The notes under the pieces were generated by a model. It was not told the DNA's origin. It did no database searches and worked only from the letters and a program-made list of their open reading frames with translations. The position numbers were made by a program, and so were the translations under genes. A DNA stretch of 64,000 nt from Cytophagaceae bacterium (GTDB lineage: Bacteria > Bacteroidota > Bacteroidia > Cytophagales > Cyclobacteriaceae): the NCBI GenBank assembly GCA_006969745.1, contig CP030886.1, positions 310,001 through 374,000 of the forward strand, written 5' to 3'. Position 1 is the first letter of the stretch. Each line of letters opens with the position of its first letter. Shown piece after piece: positions 10,038 to 19,812 of this stretch.

Positions 10038-11852
10038 ATGCAGGAAATAAGAAATATTGCCATTATCGCACACGTTGACCATGGCAAAACCACACTCGTT
10101 GACAAGATCATTTACGCCACTCAGGAGTTTCGAGAGAATCAGGAGAAAGGTGAACTCATTCTTGACAACAATGACCTGGAACGAGAGAGAGGGATTACTA
10201 TCCTTTCCAAAAATGTATCAGCAGAGTACAAAGGTGTAAAAATCAACATCATTGATACTCCTGGTCACGCCGATTTTGGTGGAGAAGTTGAGCGTGTCTT
10301 GAAAATGGCTGATGGTGTTATCCTTTTGGTTGATGCCTTTGAAGGTCCAATGCCGCAAACACGATTTGTACTTGGAAAAGCCTTGGGACTTGGTCTAGCA
10401 CCAATCGTTGTAGTAAACAAAGTAGATAAAGAAAATTGTCGTCCAGACGAGGTACACGAGCAAGTTTTTGACTTAATGTTCTCGTTGGATGCTACTGAAG
10501 AGCAACTTGACTTCCAAACCCTTTATGGATCAAGTAAACAAGGATGGTTCTCTGAAGATTGGCAAAAACCTACAGATAACATCCTTCCCCTATTGGATAA
10601 AATTGTAGAAGTCATTCCTTCGGCACCATACAAAGAAGGTGTACCAGCTATGCAAATTACCTCTTTGGATTATTCATCTTTCACTGGGCGAATTGCCATC
10701 GGACGAATTGTACAGGGCGATATCAAAGAAGGCGCCAATTTAGGCATTAGCAAAAGAGATGGTTCGCTTAAGAAAGCCAAGGTGAAAGAAGTTCATGTAT
10801 TCGAAGGACTTGGCAAAAGAAAAGTAGAATCAGCAAGAGCCGGAGACATTTGTGCGATTACAGGTATAGAAGATTTCGAAATTGGTGATACCCTAACTGA
10901 TTTTGAAAACCCAATGGTACTCCCTCGAATTGCCATTGATGAGCCTACCATGAGTATGCTTTTCACAATCAATGATTCACCGTTTTTTGGTAAAGAAGGA
11001 AAGTTCGTAACCTCCCGTCACCTTCGCGATCGTTTAATGAAGGAGTTGGAAAAGAACCTGGCACTGAGAGTTCAGGAAACAGATAAAGAAGATAAGTTCC
11101 TAGTTTTTGGACGTGGTGTACTTCACTTGTCTGTGCTGATTGAAACTATGCGAAGAGAAGGTTATGAGCTGCAGGTAGGTCAACCACAAGTGCTATTCAA
11201 AGAAGACGAAAATGGGCAAAAGCTTGAGCCTATAGAGCATATGGTTATTGACGTCCCTGAGGAATATTCAGGCAAGGCAATTGAGCTAGTGACACAACGA
11301 AAGGGTGAGTTGAAAGTGATGGAGCCTAAAGGCAACATTCAACACCTTGAGTTTGAGATTCCTTCCAGAGGTTTGATTGGATTGAGAAACAACATGCTTA
11401 CTGCAACCGCTGGCGAAGCTGTTATGACTCATCGATTAAAAGAATATCAACCATTCAAAGGTGATATCGCCGGTAGAATTAACGGTTCATTGATTTCGAT
11501 TGAAAATGGACCAGGTACTGCCTATTCTATTGACAAGCTCCAAGATAGAGGATCGTTCTTCGTGGATCCGGGAGTTGACCTGTATGTTGGACAAGTAATT
11601 GGCGAGCATTCAAGAGGCAATGATTTGGTGGTAAACATCCAAAAAGGAAAGAAGCTTACAAACATGCGTACATCCGGAACAGACAACAATGCGAAGATCA
11701 TTCCTGCCAAAAAGTTCAGCCTTGAGGAAGCATTAGAATACATTCAAAAAGATGAATACGTTGAGGTAACGCCGAAATCCATTCGAATGAGAAAAATCTA
11801 TTTGGATGAAAATCAGCGTAAGCGCATGGCAAATGCTGAGAATCATGCATAG
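10038..11852 (+). CDS. typA: Ribosome-associated GTPase TypA/BipA
   Basis: A translational GTPase of the EF-G-like class that acts on the ribosome and helps 50S assembly, especially under stress and in the cold. The ATG gives MQEIRNIAIIAHVDHGKTTL with the P-loop at 11-19. It then has RGITI (switch I), DTPGHADFGGEVERV (G3) and NKVDKENCRP (G4). Domain II, an EF-G domain V-like fold and the TypA-specific C-terminal domain follow (SRGLIGLRNN, GSLISIENG, GTDNNAKIIPAKKFSLEEAL). The length of 604 residues is standard. The frame is open upstream of the ATG but codes for nothing plausible. A terminator follows. Confidence 0.97.
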   Translation: MQEIRNIAIIAHVDHGKTTLVDKIIYATQEFRENQEKGELILDNNDLERERGITILSKNVSAEYKGVKINIIDTPGHADFGGEVERVLKMADGVILLVDAFEGPMPQTRFVLGKALGLGLAPIVVVNKVDKENCRPDEVHEQVFDLMFSLDATEEQLDFQTLYGSSKQGWFSEDWQKPTDNILPLLDKIVEVIPSAPYKEGVPAMQITSLDYSSFTGRIAIGRIVQGDIKEGANLGISKRDGSLKKAKVKEVHVFEGLGKRKVESARAGDICAITGIEDFEIGDTLTDFENPMVLPRIAIDEPTMSMLFTINDSPFFGKEGKFVTSRHLRDRLMKELEKNLALRVQETDKEDKFLVFGRGVLHLSVLIETMRREGYELQVGQPQVLFKEDENGQKLEPIEHMVIDVPEEYSGKAIELVTQRKGELKVMEPKGNIQHLEFEIPSRGLIGLRNNMLTATAGEAVMTHRLKEYQPFKGDIAGRINGSLISIENGPGTAYSIDKLQDRGSFFVDPGVDLYVGQVIGEHSRGNDLVVNIQKGKKLTNMRTSGTDNNAKIIPAKKFSLEEALEYIQKDEYVEVTPKSIRMRKIYLDENQRKRMANAENHA

Positions 11853-11911
11853 ATGATATAAAATCAGGGGAATTGTCAATTCAAATCCCTAACATACCAC
11901 TCATATAAATT

Positions 11912-11943
11912 AACCCCTATTAACAAACAATAGGGGTTTTTTT
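11912..11943 (+). terminator. Rho-independent terminator after typA
   Basis: An inverted repeat, AACCCCTATT and AATAGGGGTT around a short loop, runs straight into a T tract. It lies about 60 nt after the typA stop. Confidence 0.85.
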
Positions 11944-11982
11944 ACGCTTAAACTTGCACAGTATTTGTGACTCAAAACCATT

Positions 11983-13830
11983 ATGAAAAAAACACTTTTA
12001 ATTCTCTTCATTGCATTCGCAACCATCGCTCAAGCTCAAGACAGCTATAGCATCAATATCGATCTCACGAAAGCAAACGACGACAGGCTTCCTGTAGAAA
12101 TAACCGTACCAACTATTGTTGAAGAAACGGTAGAGTATCATATGCCCAAAGTGGTTCCGGGTACTTACAGCATATCAGATTTTGGTCGCTTTGTAGATAA
12201 ATTCAAAGCATTGGATGCCGAAGGAAACGAACTCGACGTTGACAAAACTTCCACCAACAGGTGGACTATAAAAGACGCCACAAAACTTAACAAAATAACA
12301 TATTGGGTAGAAGATTCATTTGATGATTTCGCAGGATATGGTAATAATCGACTATTCGAGCCTGGTGGGATGAGCATAGAAGCAGACAAGGGAGTTTTTG
12401 TGATGAACACATTCGGATTTGTAGGTTATGTAGATGGTTATAAATTCAAACCATTCAATTTAACTATCACTCATGATGAGGGAATAAAAGGAGCCACATC
12501 CCTAAAAAAAGAATCGTCCACGAATACTTCAGACACTTTCAGCGCTGAAAATTACAATTTCTTAGCCGATGCACCTATCATGTACAGTAAGCCAGATATG
12601 GTAACCAAAGAGATTGCCGGAGCAAATATTCTAGTCTCGGTTTATTCTCCAAATAAGGTGCTGTCAGCGGCTGACGTCATGGACACCATTGACGAGTTGA
12701 TGGAGGCACAAGCCGAATACCTTGGAGGTAAACTGCCTGTAGATCGATACGCATATCTTATCTACCTATTTGATAGTCAGACAATTTCAGGTTCATTTGG
12801 TGCTTTAGAGCACTCCTATTCATCCTTATATACATTACCGGAAATGGATCCAAGCAGGATCAGTCAGACAGTAAAGGATGTAGCTGCACACGAATTCTTC
12901 CATATTGTAACACCTCTTAATATTCACTCAGAAGAGATTCACAATTTCAATTATATCGAGCCAAAGATGAGCCAACACCTGTGGCTTTATGAAGGAGTTA
13001 CTGAATATGCATCGCAGCATGTGCAAGTCAAATACGGTCTCTATGATTTAGAGGATTATTTGAGTGAGATGCAGAGTAAGATGCAGCAGCAAGAGCGCTA
13101 CAATGTTGATATACCATATACTGAATTCAGCAAGAATATCCTGGAGCCTGCCAATGAAAGAAGATATGGTGACGTATACGCCGGAGGCGCTCTGATCGCA
13201 TGGTGTCTTGATCTCACCATCATTAATTCTACTAATGGCGCAAAAGATCTTCAAGCTGTCTTAAGAGAACTTTCAAAACAATATGGACCATTAAAAGCCT
13301 TTAAAGATGAAGAGCTGTTTGATGAGATTGAAAAAATCACAAACAATGACGTAGGTGAATTCTTAAGGAAATATGTAGGTGGCGATGAAAAGCTTCCATA
13401 TAGCGAAATACTTTCACTTGCAGGAATCAAATATTTGCCTGAAAGTGATGAAATGGTGATAACCACAGGACGATTCACTCCGGCATTGAATGAAGATCAG
13501 GAAATTTTTATCGCCTCAACAGAAAATATGAATGATTTCGGCAAAGATCTTGGGCTTGAAGAAGGTGACATTCTTGTTTCATGGAATGGCATGGAAGTCA
13601 CGGTTGAAACTTTTTCTGATGTGCTGCAATCCTACTACAGTGAGGTCGAAGTAGGCGATAAAGTAACGGTTATCGTTAAAAGAGAAGTGAAAGGGAAAAC
13701 CAAGGAAACTAAGTTGAAAGCAAAAGCTAAGCAAGTAAAGTCTTCTCAAAAGCATTTATTAGAAGAAATGGAAAATCCATCACCTGCCCAGCAAAAAGTA
13801 AAAGCAATCTGGCTTGGAAAAAGTAACTAA
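11983..13830 (+). CDS. M61 family metallopeptidase with PDZ domain
   Basis: A secreted zinc peptidase related to glycyl aminopeptidase. A signal peptide (MKKTLLILFIAFATIAQAQ) precedes the beta-rich N-terminal M61 domain. The thermolysin-like catalytic domain has HEFFH at 303-307, and E337 in WLYEGVTEY is the likely third zinc ligand. A PDZ domain lies near 500-575, with GLEEGDILVSWNG as its core. The length of 615 residues fits the family. It probably trims peptides in the periplasm or at the surface. It lies 41 nt ahead of the HlyD-type gene, so it may be co-transcribed with the export operon. Confidence 0.9.
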   Translation: MKKTLLILFIAFATIAQAQDSYSINIDLTKANDDRLPVEITVPTIVEETVEYHMPKVVPGTYSISDFGRFVDKFKALDAEGNELDVDKTSTNRWTIKDATKLNKITYWVEDSFDDFAGYGNNRLFEPGGMSIEADKGVFVMNTFGFVGYVDGYKFKPFNLTITHDEGIKGATSLKKESSTNTSDTFSAENYNFLADAPIMYSKPDMVTKEIAGANILVSVYSPNKVLSAADVMDTIDELMEAQAEYLGGKLPVDRYAYLIYLFDSQTISGSFGALEHSYSSLYTLPEMDPSRISQTVKDVAAHEFFHIVTPLNIHSEEIHNFNYIEPKMSQHLWLYEGVTEYASQHVQVKYGLYDLEDYLSEMQSKMQQQERYNVDIPYTEFSKNILEPANERRYGDVYAGGALIAWCLDLTIINSTNGAKDLQAVLRELSKQYGPLKAFKDEELFDEIEKITNNDVGEFLRKYVGGDEKLPYSEILSLAGIKYLPESDEMVITTGRFTPALNEDQEIFIASTENMNDFGKDLGLEEGDILVSWNGMEVTVETFSDVLQSYYSEVEVGDKVTVIVKREVKGKTKETKLKAKAKQVKSSQKHLLEEMENPSPAQQKVKAIWLGKSN

Positions 13831-13871
13831 ATCCGACTAGAAGGGTATTTAATATCAAGACCTAATAAAAC

Positions 13872-15215
13872 ATGAAGAGAAATAATAAAATAGCAATAAT
13901 CGGAGGTGCGGCTGCTATTGCACTTTTGGTTTTTGTCTTGTCCGGTAGTTCATCTGACGCCACAGCAGAAGTGGTAGTAGAGGTTGAGCAAGGTGATTTT
14001 GTGGTAGATATAATGACATCCGGATCATTGGATGCCAAAAATTCTGTCCCAATTAAAGGTCCTACGGGACTGAGAAATTATCGTATTTGGAATGTGACCA
14101 TTCAACACATCATTGATGAAGGTACAGAAGTCAAGGAAGGCCAATATGTTGCGAGACTGGATCCTTCTGAGCTTACAGGGAAGATCAAAGATGCCCAACT
14201 GGAAGTAGATGAAACACAATCTCAATTCACTCAAACAAGGCTGGATACCGCACTTACAATGCGACAAGCAAGAGACGAACTCATCAATCTGGGATATACA
14301 GTAAGAGAAAAGCAATTGACATTGGATCAATCTCAATTTGAACCTCCTGCTACTATTCAAAAAGCAGAAATCGAGCTTGAAAAAGCAAAACGTTCATTGC
14401 AGCAGGCCAAAGAAAACTATGAAATAAAACGCCAACAAAATGTGGCAAAGATGCAAGAAGCATCAGCGGAACTACGCGGTGACAAAAACGAACTTGAGGG
14501 ATTAATGGAGCTTTCAAAAAGCTTTACAATACTTGCTCCACAAAGTGGAATGCTCATCTACGAAAGAAGCTGGGATGGCAAGCCTGTGAAGGCAGGCTCT
14601 CAAGTAAGCGCTTGGGACCCAACCGTCGCTACTCTACCCGACCTTAGTAAGATGTTGTCAAAAACATACGTCAATGAAGTAGATATTCGCAAGGTAAAGG
14701 CCGGGCAGAGCGTAGAAATTGGGTTTGACGCCTTTCCTGATAAAAAGCTAAAAGGAAGGGTAACTAAAGTCGCCAATGTTGGTGAGCAGAGACCCAACTC
14801 CGATGCAAAGGTTTTTGAAGTTGAGATAGAAGTCTTCGGAACTGACCCATTGCTTAAACCAGGCATGACCACTAGCAATAAAATCATCACTAAGACGGTT
14901 GAGGATGCACTATTTGTTCCTCTGGAAAGCCTTCACTCCCAATATGATTCCATCACATACGTTTTCAAAAAAACCGGCGGGTCGATAGTGAAGCAAGAAG
15001 TTATTATTGGAGATGCAAACGCAGAGAATGTGCACATAATTGCAGGACTAGAACCAGGCGATAGAGTAAACCTTTCGTCGGTTCAAGGCATGGATAATAA
15101 GGAAGTGAACCTTTTGCCTGAGATGAATGGAAAACGTAATAAGAAGGAAGAGGTAATTGAAGAGCCTCAATCCGATACACCTCAGGGACCTCAAAGACGA
15201 AGACGAAGAAATTAA
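13872..15215 (+). CDS. HlyD/MacA-type periplasmic adaptor (membrane fusion protein)
   Basis: Adaptor that links an inner-membrane transporter to a TolC-type channel. It has an N-terminal membrane anchor at about 8-25 and a short beta-barrel/lipoyl half. A long alpha-helical hairpin rich in Gln, Glu and Lys spans about 110-225, followed by the second lipoyl half (FTILAPQSGMLIYE) and a beta-barrel domain with LKPGMTTSNKI. The C-terminus is a basic tail (RRRRRN). Its TAA overlaps the ATG of the permease gene by one base, so translation is coupled. With the next two genes it forms a tripartite exporter; the substrate is unknown. Confidence 0.9.
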   Translation: MKRNNKIAIIGGAAAIALLVFVLSGSSSDATAEVVVEVEQGDFVVDIMTSGSLDAKNSVPIKGPTGLRNYRIWNVTIQHIIDEGTEVKEGQYVARLDPSELTGKIKDAQLEVDETQSQFTQTRLDTALTMRQARDELINLGYTVREKQLTLDQSQFEPPATIQKAEIELEKAKRSLQQAKENYEIKRQQNVAKMQEASAELRGDKNELEGLMELSKSFTILAPQSGMLIYERSWDGKPVKAGSQVSAWDPTVATLPDLSKMLSKTYVNEVDIRKVKAGQSVEIGFDAFPDKKLKGRVTKVANVGEQRPNSDAKVFEVEIEVFGTDPLLKPGMTTSNKIITKTVEDALFVPLESLHSQYDSITYVFKKTGGSIVKQEVIIGDANAENVHIIAGLEPGDRVNLSSVQGMDNKEVNLLPEMNGKRNKKEEVIEEPQSDTPQGPQRRRRRN

Positions 15216-16588
15216 TGGATAAGGAACGAGTCTTAGCCAATCTTTGGATTGCAATTGAAGCAGTCCTAGCTAATCGCGTACGATCCATTCTTACAGCGTT
15301 AGGGATTATTTTTGGTGTTGCAGCTGTAATTGCAATGCTGGCAATCGGCAATGGAGCCCAACAAGAGATACTTGCGCAGATTAAACTAGTTGGTGTAAAC
15401 AATATAATTATTGAGCCTATTGTAGAACAAACTGAGGAAAATCTCGCAGAAGATGATTCAGAAGCTAAGGAAAAAAAGAAGTTTTCACCCGGACTTACGC
15501 TTGAGGATAAAGAATCTATTTTAAAAATCATACCAGGAGTCGAAACTATTAGCCCCGAGATTCTTCTTGAAACGTACATCATCAAAAATGGAATCAGACG
15601 CTCCGCAAAATTGGTAGGTGTAGAACCCTCCTACTTTGATATTTTCAATTTCACATTATCAGATGGGAAGATGTTTAATAAAACTCAGCTGGAAAAAGGT
15701 GAAGCAGTCTGTATCATAGGCAAATCCATTAAAGCCAAATTTTTTCCATCAGAAAATCCCATTGGAAAAATGATCAAATGTGGACCAAACTGGTTAAAAG
15801 TAATTGGTGTACTTGATGAGCGTTATATCAGCCAGAGCAGCATTAGCAAGCTTGGCATTCGTGATTACAACATGGACGTTTATACGCCATTAAAGACGGT
15901 CTTAGTTCGATATAAAAACAGAGCAATGCTCACTCAGGAAATGATCCAGGGAGCAAATCGAGGCTCATCAGGCAATTTCATAGTTATAGGCGGAGGAGGT
16001 GGCAACTCTGACGATACACCAACGCAAGCTGTTAACTATCATCAATTAGACAGGCTGGTTGTTCAGGTCGCAGAAACAGAAAAACTCAACCCTACAGCAG
16101 ATGTGATAGTACGGATGCTAGAGCGTAAACACAATGAAGTTGTCGATTATGAAATCGAAATCCCTGAATTACTATTGAAACAGCAGCAACGAACCAATGA
16201 CATCTTCAGTTATGTCCTTGGAGCTATTGCAGGCATTTCGTTAATCGTTGGTGGTATTGGAATAATGAATATCATGCTAGCCTCCGTTTTGGAACGAATA
16301 AAAGAGATTGGATTAAGGCTTTCTATTGGTGCCAAAAAAGCAGATATCATTAATCAGTTTATGTTCGAATCCATGATGATTAGCATAAGCGGAGGATTTA
16401 TCGGTATTCTTCTAGGTGTGATCATGGCATCTGCGGTAAGCAGATTTGCTGAAATTCCCACCGTCATCTCATTCGGATCTATTTTAATTTCATTTGGTGT
16501 GGCCACTGCTATCGGTTTAATTTTTGGAATTGCGCCAGCAAAAAAAGCAGCATCACAAGACCCAATTACCTCTCTTAGATATGAATAA
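15215..16588 (+). CDS. MacB-type ABC transporter permease (FtsX family), no ATPase domain
   Basis: Inner-membrane component with one helix near 21-43 (AVLANRVRSILTALGIIFGV), a large periplasmic MacB_PCD domain, and the FtsX domain with three C-terminal helices. The last region carries the family motif IGGIGIMNIMLASV(L)ERIKEIGLR(L)S(I)GA. At 457 residues it is a permease only; true MacB proteins carry an N-terminal ATPase. No ATP-binding protein gene is found in this operon or elsewhere in the window, so the ATPase must be encoded elsewhere. It overlaps the upstream adaptor by one base and the downstream TolC gene by eight. Confidence 0.92.
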   Translation: MDKERVLANLWIAIEAVLANRVRSILTALGIIFGVAAVIAMLAIGNGAQQEILAQIKLVGVNNIIIEPIVEQTEENLAEDDSEAKEKKKFSPGLTLEDKESILKIIPGVETISPEILLETYIIKNGIRRSAKLVGVEPSYFDIFNFTLSDGKMFNKTQLEKGEAVCIIGKSIKAKFFPSENPIGKMIKCGPNWLKVIGVLDERYISQSSISKLGIRDYNMDVYTPLKTVLVRYKNRAMLTQEMIQGANRGSSGNFIVIGGGGGNSDDTPTQAVNYHQLDRLVVQVAETEKLNPTADVIVRMLERKHNEVVDYEIEIPELLLKQQQRTNDIFSYVLGAIAGISLIVGGIGIMNIMLASVLERIKEIGLRLSIGAKKADIINQFMFESMMISISGGFIGILLGVIMASAVSRFAEIPTVISFGSILISFGVATAIGLIFGIAPAKKAASQDPITSLRYE

Positions 16589-18029
16589 AATAATAGCAGG
16601 AATATGCCTGATCGGACTTTCATTGACAGCTAGTGCGCAACAAGTCTATTCATTGGAAAATATCATCAGGTTAGCTCAAGGACAATCACCTCAAGCCAAA
16701 CAAGCCGAGACTCGAAAGGAAAACCGTTTTTGGCAGTACCGCTTCTTTAAATCCAACTACAACCCACAGCTTGCCATTGGGGGAACCCTCCCGGGCTATA
16801 GAAGGGAATTTACTTCAGCTCCACAACCAGATGGTACGGTAAACTTTGTGCCGGTTGAATTAACTAACTCTACACTCAGGCTTGGATTGACGCAACCCAT
16901 CGCGCTGACAGGTGGTAACCTTTCAATTAATACAAGTGCAAATAGATTTGAAATACTTACAGATGACAACATTCAGTGGAGATCAACTTTAGTAGATCTG
17001 ACACTCAATCAACCAATATTTGCATTCAATGAACTGAAATGGGACAAAAAAACTGAACCCATTCGATATGAGGAATCTAAAAGAAGTTATGTTGAAGAAA
17101 TGGAATTTGTTTCCAGAACGGCCGTGCAGCGATTTTTTGACTATCTGGATGCCCAGGTCAATTTTCAAATTGCTCAATTCAACTTGGCAAACAATGACAC
17201 CATTTACAACATTGAAAAAGGACGCTACAATATCGGAACCGCTTCAGAAGACAAGCTACTCCAGGTAGAGCTTCAGCTATTACGATCACAGCAGGACTTG
17301 GCTCAAGCCGAGTTGGACCTTCAAACATCCAGATTGGGACTCAGAACTTTTATCGGATTGAATGAAGGTGAACTTTTTGATTTGGCATTGCCGGAAGATA
17401 TTCCCTTATTTCCTGTAAACGAAGAAATTGCCTTACAATACGCCAAAGACAATCGGTCAGATTTCATTGCATTTGAACGCAGGCGAATTGAAGCCGATGC
17501 GCAAGTTGCCCAGGCCAAAGGTGAAAGGTTTCAAATGAATTTAAATGCATCATTTGGTTTGAATAGTCGAGGATCTACTTTCGATGAATCATACGTAGAC
17601 CCTACAAATCAACAAATAGCTAACGTTACTCTAAACATTCCAATAGTAAACTGGGGGCGTAATGAGGCCAGAATGAAAACCGCATTGGCCAACAAGCAAC
17701 TTACCGATTACGTTATTGCCCAGGAAGAACAAAATTTTGAGCAAGAGATCATAACGCAGGTTAGGCAATTGGATGTTTTGCGTCAGCAAATTGAGATTTC
17801 TAAAAAATCCGACGCAGTAGCGCAAAAACGCTATGAGGTAGCTCAAAACAGGTACCTTATTGGTAAGATTGACATTACCAACCTCAATATTGCGTTGACG
17901 GAAAAAGACACTGCAAAAAGAAGCTACATTAATGCGCTCAGGAGCTATTGGATTGCTTACTATGACCTTAGGAGGCTGACCTTATATGACTTTGCAAATC
18001 AGGAGCTTCTTTATACTATTGCTGATTAG
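16581..18029 (+). CDS. TolC family outer-membrane efflux protein
   Basis: Outer-membrane channel of the export operon. The ATG was chosen because it begins a signal peptide (MNKIIAGICLIGLSLTASA, then QQ) and overlaps the permease stop as ATGAATAA. The mature protein has the two OEP repeats, with long amphipathic helices rich in Gln, Ala and Glu (QLELLRSQQDLAQAELDL in the first; EEQNFEQEIITQVRQLDVL in the second) and the usual beta-strands. At 482 residues it has the family's size. A hairpin plus T-run follows the gene. Confidence 0.92.
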   Translation: MNKIIAGICLIGLSLTASAQQVYSLENIIRLAQGQSPQAKQAETRKENRFWQYRFFKSNYNPQLAIGGTLPGYRREFTSAPQPDGTVNFVPVELTNSTLRLGLTQPIALTGGNLSINTSANRFEILTDDNIQWRSTLVDLTLNQPIFAFNELKWDKKTEPIRYEESKRSYVEEMEFVSRTAVQRFFDYLDAQVNFQIAQFNLANNDTIYNIEKGRYNIGTASEDKLLQVELQLLRSQQDLAQAELDLQTSRLGLRTFIGLNEGELFDLALPEDIPLFPVNEEIALQYAKDNRSDFIAFERRRIEADAQVAQAKGERFQMNLNASFGLNSRGSTFDESYVDPTNQQIANVTLNIPIVNWGRNEARMKTALANKQLTDYVIAQEEQNFEQEIITQVRQLDVLRQQIEISKKSDAVAQKRYEVAQNRYLIGKIDITNLNIALTEKDTAKRSYINALRSYWIAYYDLRRLTLYDFANQELLYTIAD

Positions 18030-18053
18030 CAAATCAAATATTCTAAAACGGGA

Positions 18054-18077
18054 GATACCGCACTGGTATCAATTTTT
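18054..18077 (+). terminator. Likely terminator of the HlyD-permease-TolC operon
   Basis: GATACC (18054-18059), a GCACT loop and GGTATC (18065-18070) form a perfect six-base-pair stem followed by AATTTTT. It lies 24 nt after the TolC stop. The stem is short, so the strength is uncertain. Confidence 0.55.
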
Positions 18078-18230
18078 GGAGTTCTAATTTATCCAGAAAT
18101 GCTTGCAATAGGGGTATGTAAATTGCTAAATACCAATAGTTTATCTAAAACATAGCAATATTAGTAGAATAGATTCACACAGAATGAATATAGCATACTA
18201 GATTGCGCCTACCATCTAAAAAACGCTTTT

Positions 18231-19745
18231 ATGAGAAACGTATGTGCTATTTGCATATTCATTTTATCAATCTCACCCGTATTTTCCCAAACATGGGAAG
18301 GTGATGTCAGTTCAGATTGGAATGACCCATTGAATTGGAGCGGAAACGCACTTCCAGGAAATGGGAATAATGTGATTATTAATCCAACTAATTATACCAA
18401 TGCACCTATAATGAGTTCAAATTCTGCTTTTGAACCCGGTGACATAACCATAAGTAATGGTGGTACATTCACAATCACTGCTGGAGACATCGTCGTTCGC
18501 GATGATATTTTTGTAGACAATGCCACATTTACAATATCCGGAGGAACATTAGATGTTGATGAAATTACCGGAGACAACAATGCCAATGTAAACCTGACAG
18601 GTGGTACCATAAGCATGTCTAATGATCTGGATGCCAATAGTGGTTCAACATTCACAATATCTACAACTGTTACACAAACAACCGCTGCTGAAGACCTCAA
18701 TATCGGCACCAATGCCACTTTTATTATTCAGGCAGGAGCCAATATTACAGGATTTGATGACGTAGATTTCGATGGAGATAGCGGCACATTAACCATGACA
18801 GGTGGTACGCTAGATATTGACGATGATTTCAAGTTCCAGGATGGTGATGACAACACGGTTAATGTTTCAGGTGGGAACCTGATTGTAGGAGATGACTTTG
18901 AAATTGAAACAGACAACAATCAAATCACATTTAGCGGCACTGCAGATGTAGATGTTGGTGGTGATTTTGAGTTCGGCGCCAATGGAGGAGGTACTGCCAA
19001 TGATTCTACTAATTCTAATGTTAATGTAGGTGGTAATGCCACTTTAGACGTAACAGGCGATATAAACTTCTATGAAGGTGGATCAGGCTCTAATTCATTT
19101 CTAAATGTAAACGGATCTGGCTCAGTGACCACAAATAATGTGGACGATCTGGGTTCTGTAAATATATCTGAGGGCGGCACAGTCAATAATGGAGGAACGA
19201 TACTTCCTGTGGTCCTACTTTTCTTTCAGGGAGATCTGGATCAAGGGGATGCTGTGCTTTCATGGCACACGGCATCAGAACTAAACAATGAATACTTTGA
19301 AATACTGCATTCCAAAAATGGTGTGGATTTCACTCCGATTGGTAGAGTTCAGGGTGCTGGCTCAACATCTGAGGTTACGGAATATTCATATGTAGACCGA
19401 AATGTCACAGGTATCAACTATTACCAACTCCGACAGGTTGACTTTGATGGCGCTAGCGAAGAATTCAACATCATTAGAATTGAGTCGGAATTATCATCCA
19501 GTCTTACAATATACCCTAATCCAATCCCTTCCAATATTGACTTCTCTATCAGAATAAAAGAGATAAATACAGATGACACCACAATTAAGATCATATCCTT
19601 GGATGGAAGAGAAGTTTTTAGAAAAACTGTCAAGGATTCAAGCAATCTCATAAAAGTTGGTACATCTCAATTAGAAAAAGGTAACTACCTGGTGGTTTTG
19701 GAAAGCAAGACTCAAAGAATAACAAGACGGATTGTGATCCAATAA
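18231..19745 (+). CDS. Secreted repetitive beta-helix-like protein with T9SS C-terminal domain
   Basis: A signal peptide (about 1-20, ending VFSQ) precedes WEGDVSSDWNDPLNW, a common start of Bacteroidota surface proteins. About 250 residues of imperfect repeats follow, rich in Gly, Asp, Asn and Thr (TGGTLDIDDD, SGGNLIVGDDFEI, DVDVGGDFEF). They look like parallel beta-helix rungs of the autotransporter-like kind. The end has a conserved LPVVLLFFQG block, TASELNNEYFEI and a T9SS type A sorting domain (LTIYPNPIPSN... KGNYLVVLESKTQRITRRIVIQ). It should be exported by T9SS and anchored to, or released from, the surface. The specific function is unknown; structural or adhesive roles are plausible. 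Confidence 0.8.
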   Translation: MRNVCAICIFILSISPVFSQTWEGDVSSDWNDPLNWSGNALPGNGNNVIINPTNYTNAPIMSSNSAFEPGDITISNGGTFTITAGDIVVRDDIFVDNATFTISGGTLDVDEITGDNNANVNLTGGTISMSNDLDANSGSTFTISTTVTQTTAAEDLNIGTNATFIIQAGANITGFDDVDFDGDSGTLTMTGGTLDIDDDFKFQDGDDNTVNVSGGNLIVGDDFEIETDNNQITFSGTADVDVGGDFEFGANGGGTANDSTNSNVNVGGNATLDVTGDINFYEGGSGSNSFLNVNGSGSVTTNNVDDLGSVNISEGGTVNNGGTILPVVLLFFQGDLDQGDAVLSWHTASELNNEYFEILHSKNGVDFTPIGRVQGAGSTSEVTEYSYVDRNVTGINYYQLRQVDFDGASEEFNIIRIESELSSSLTIYPNPIPSNIDFSIRIKEINTDDTTIKIISLDGREVFRKTVKDSSNLIKVGTSQLEKGNYLVVLESKTQRITRRIVIQ

Positions 19746-19812
19746 AATCCAGCAATTTATCTCTTTAAACTCTTGACCACAATAAAGAAGCTGTGGTACG
19801 AGCTAAGATATC

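Noticed and set aside
15004..15585. A 193-codon minus-strand frame over the adaptor/permease junction
   Set aside because: It lies wholly antisense to two recognised genes and looks like a low-complexity Ser/Ile shadow.
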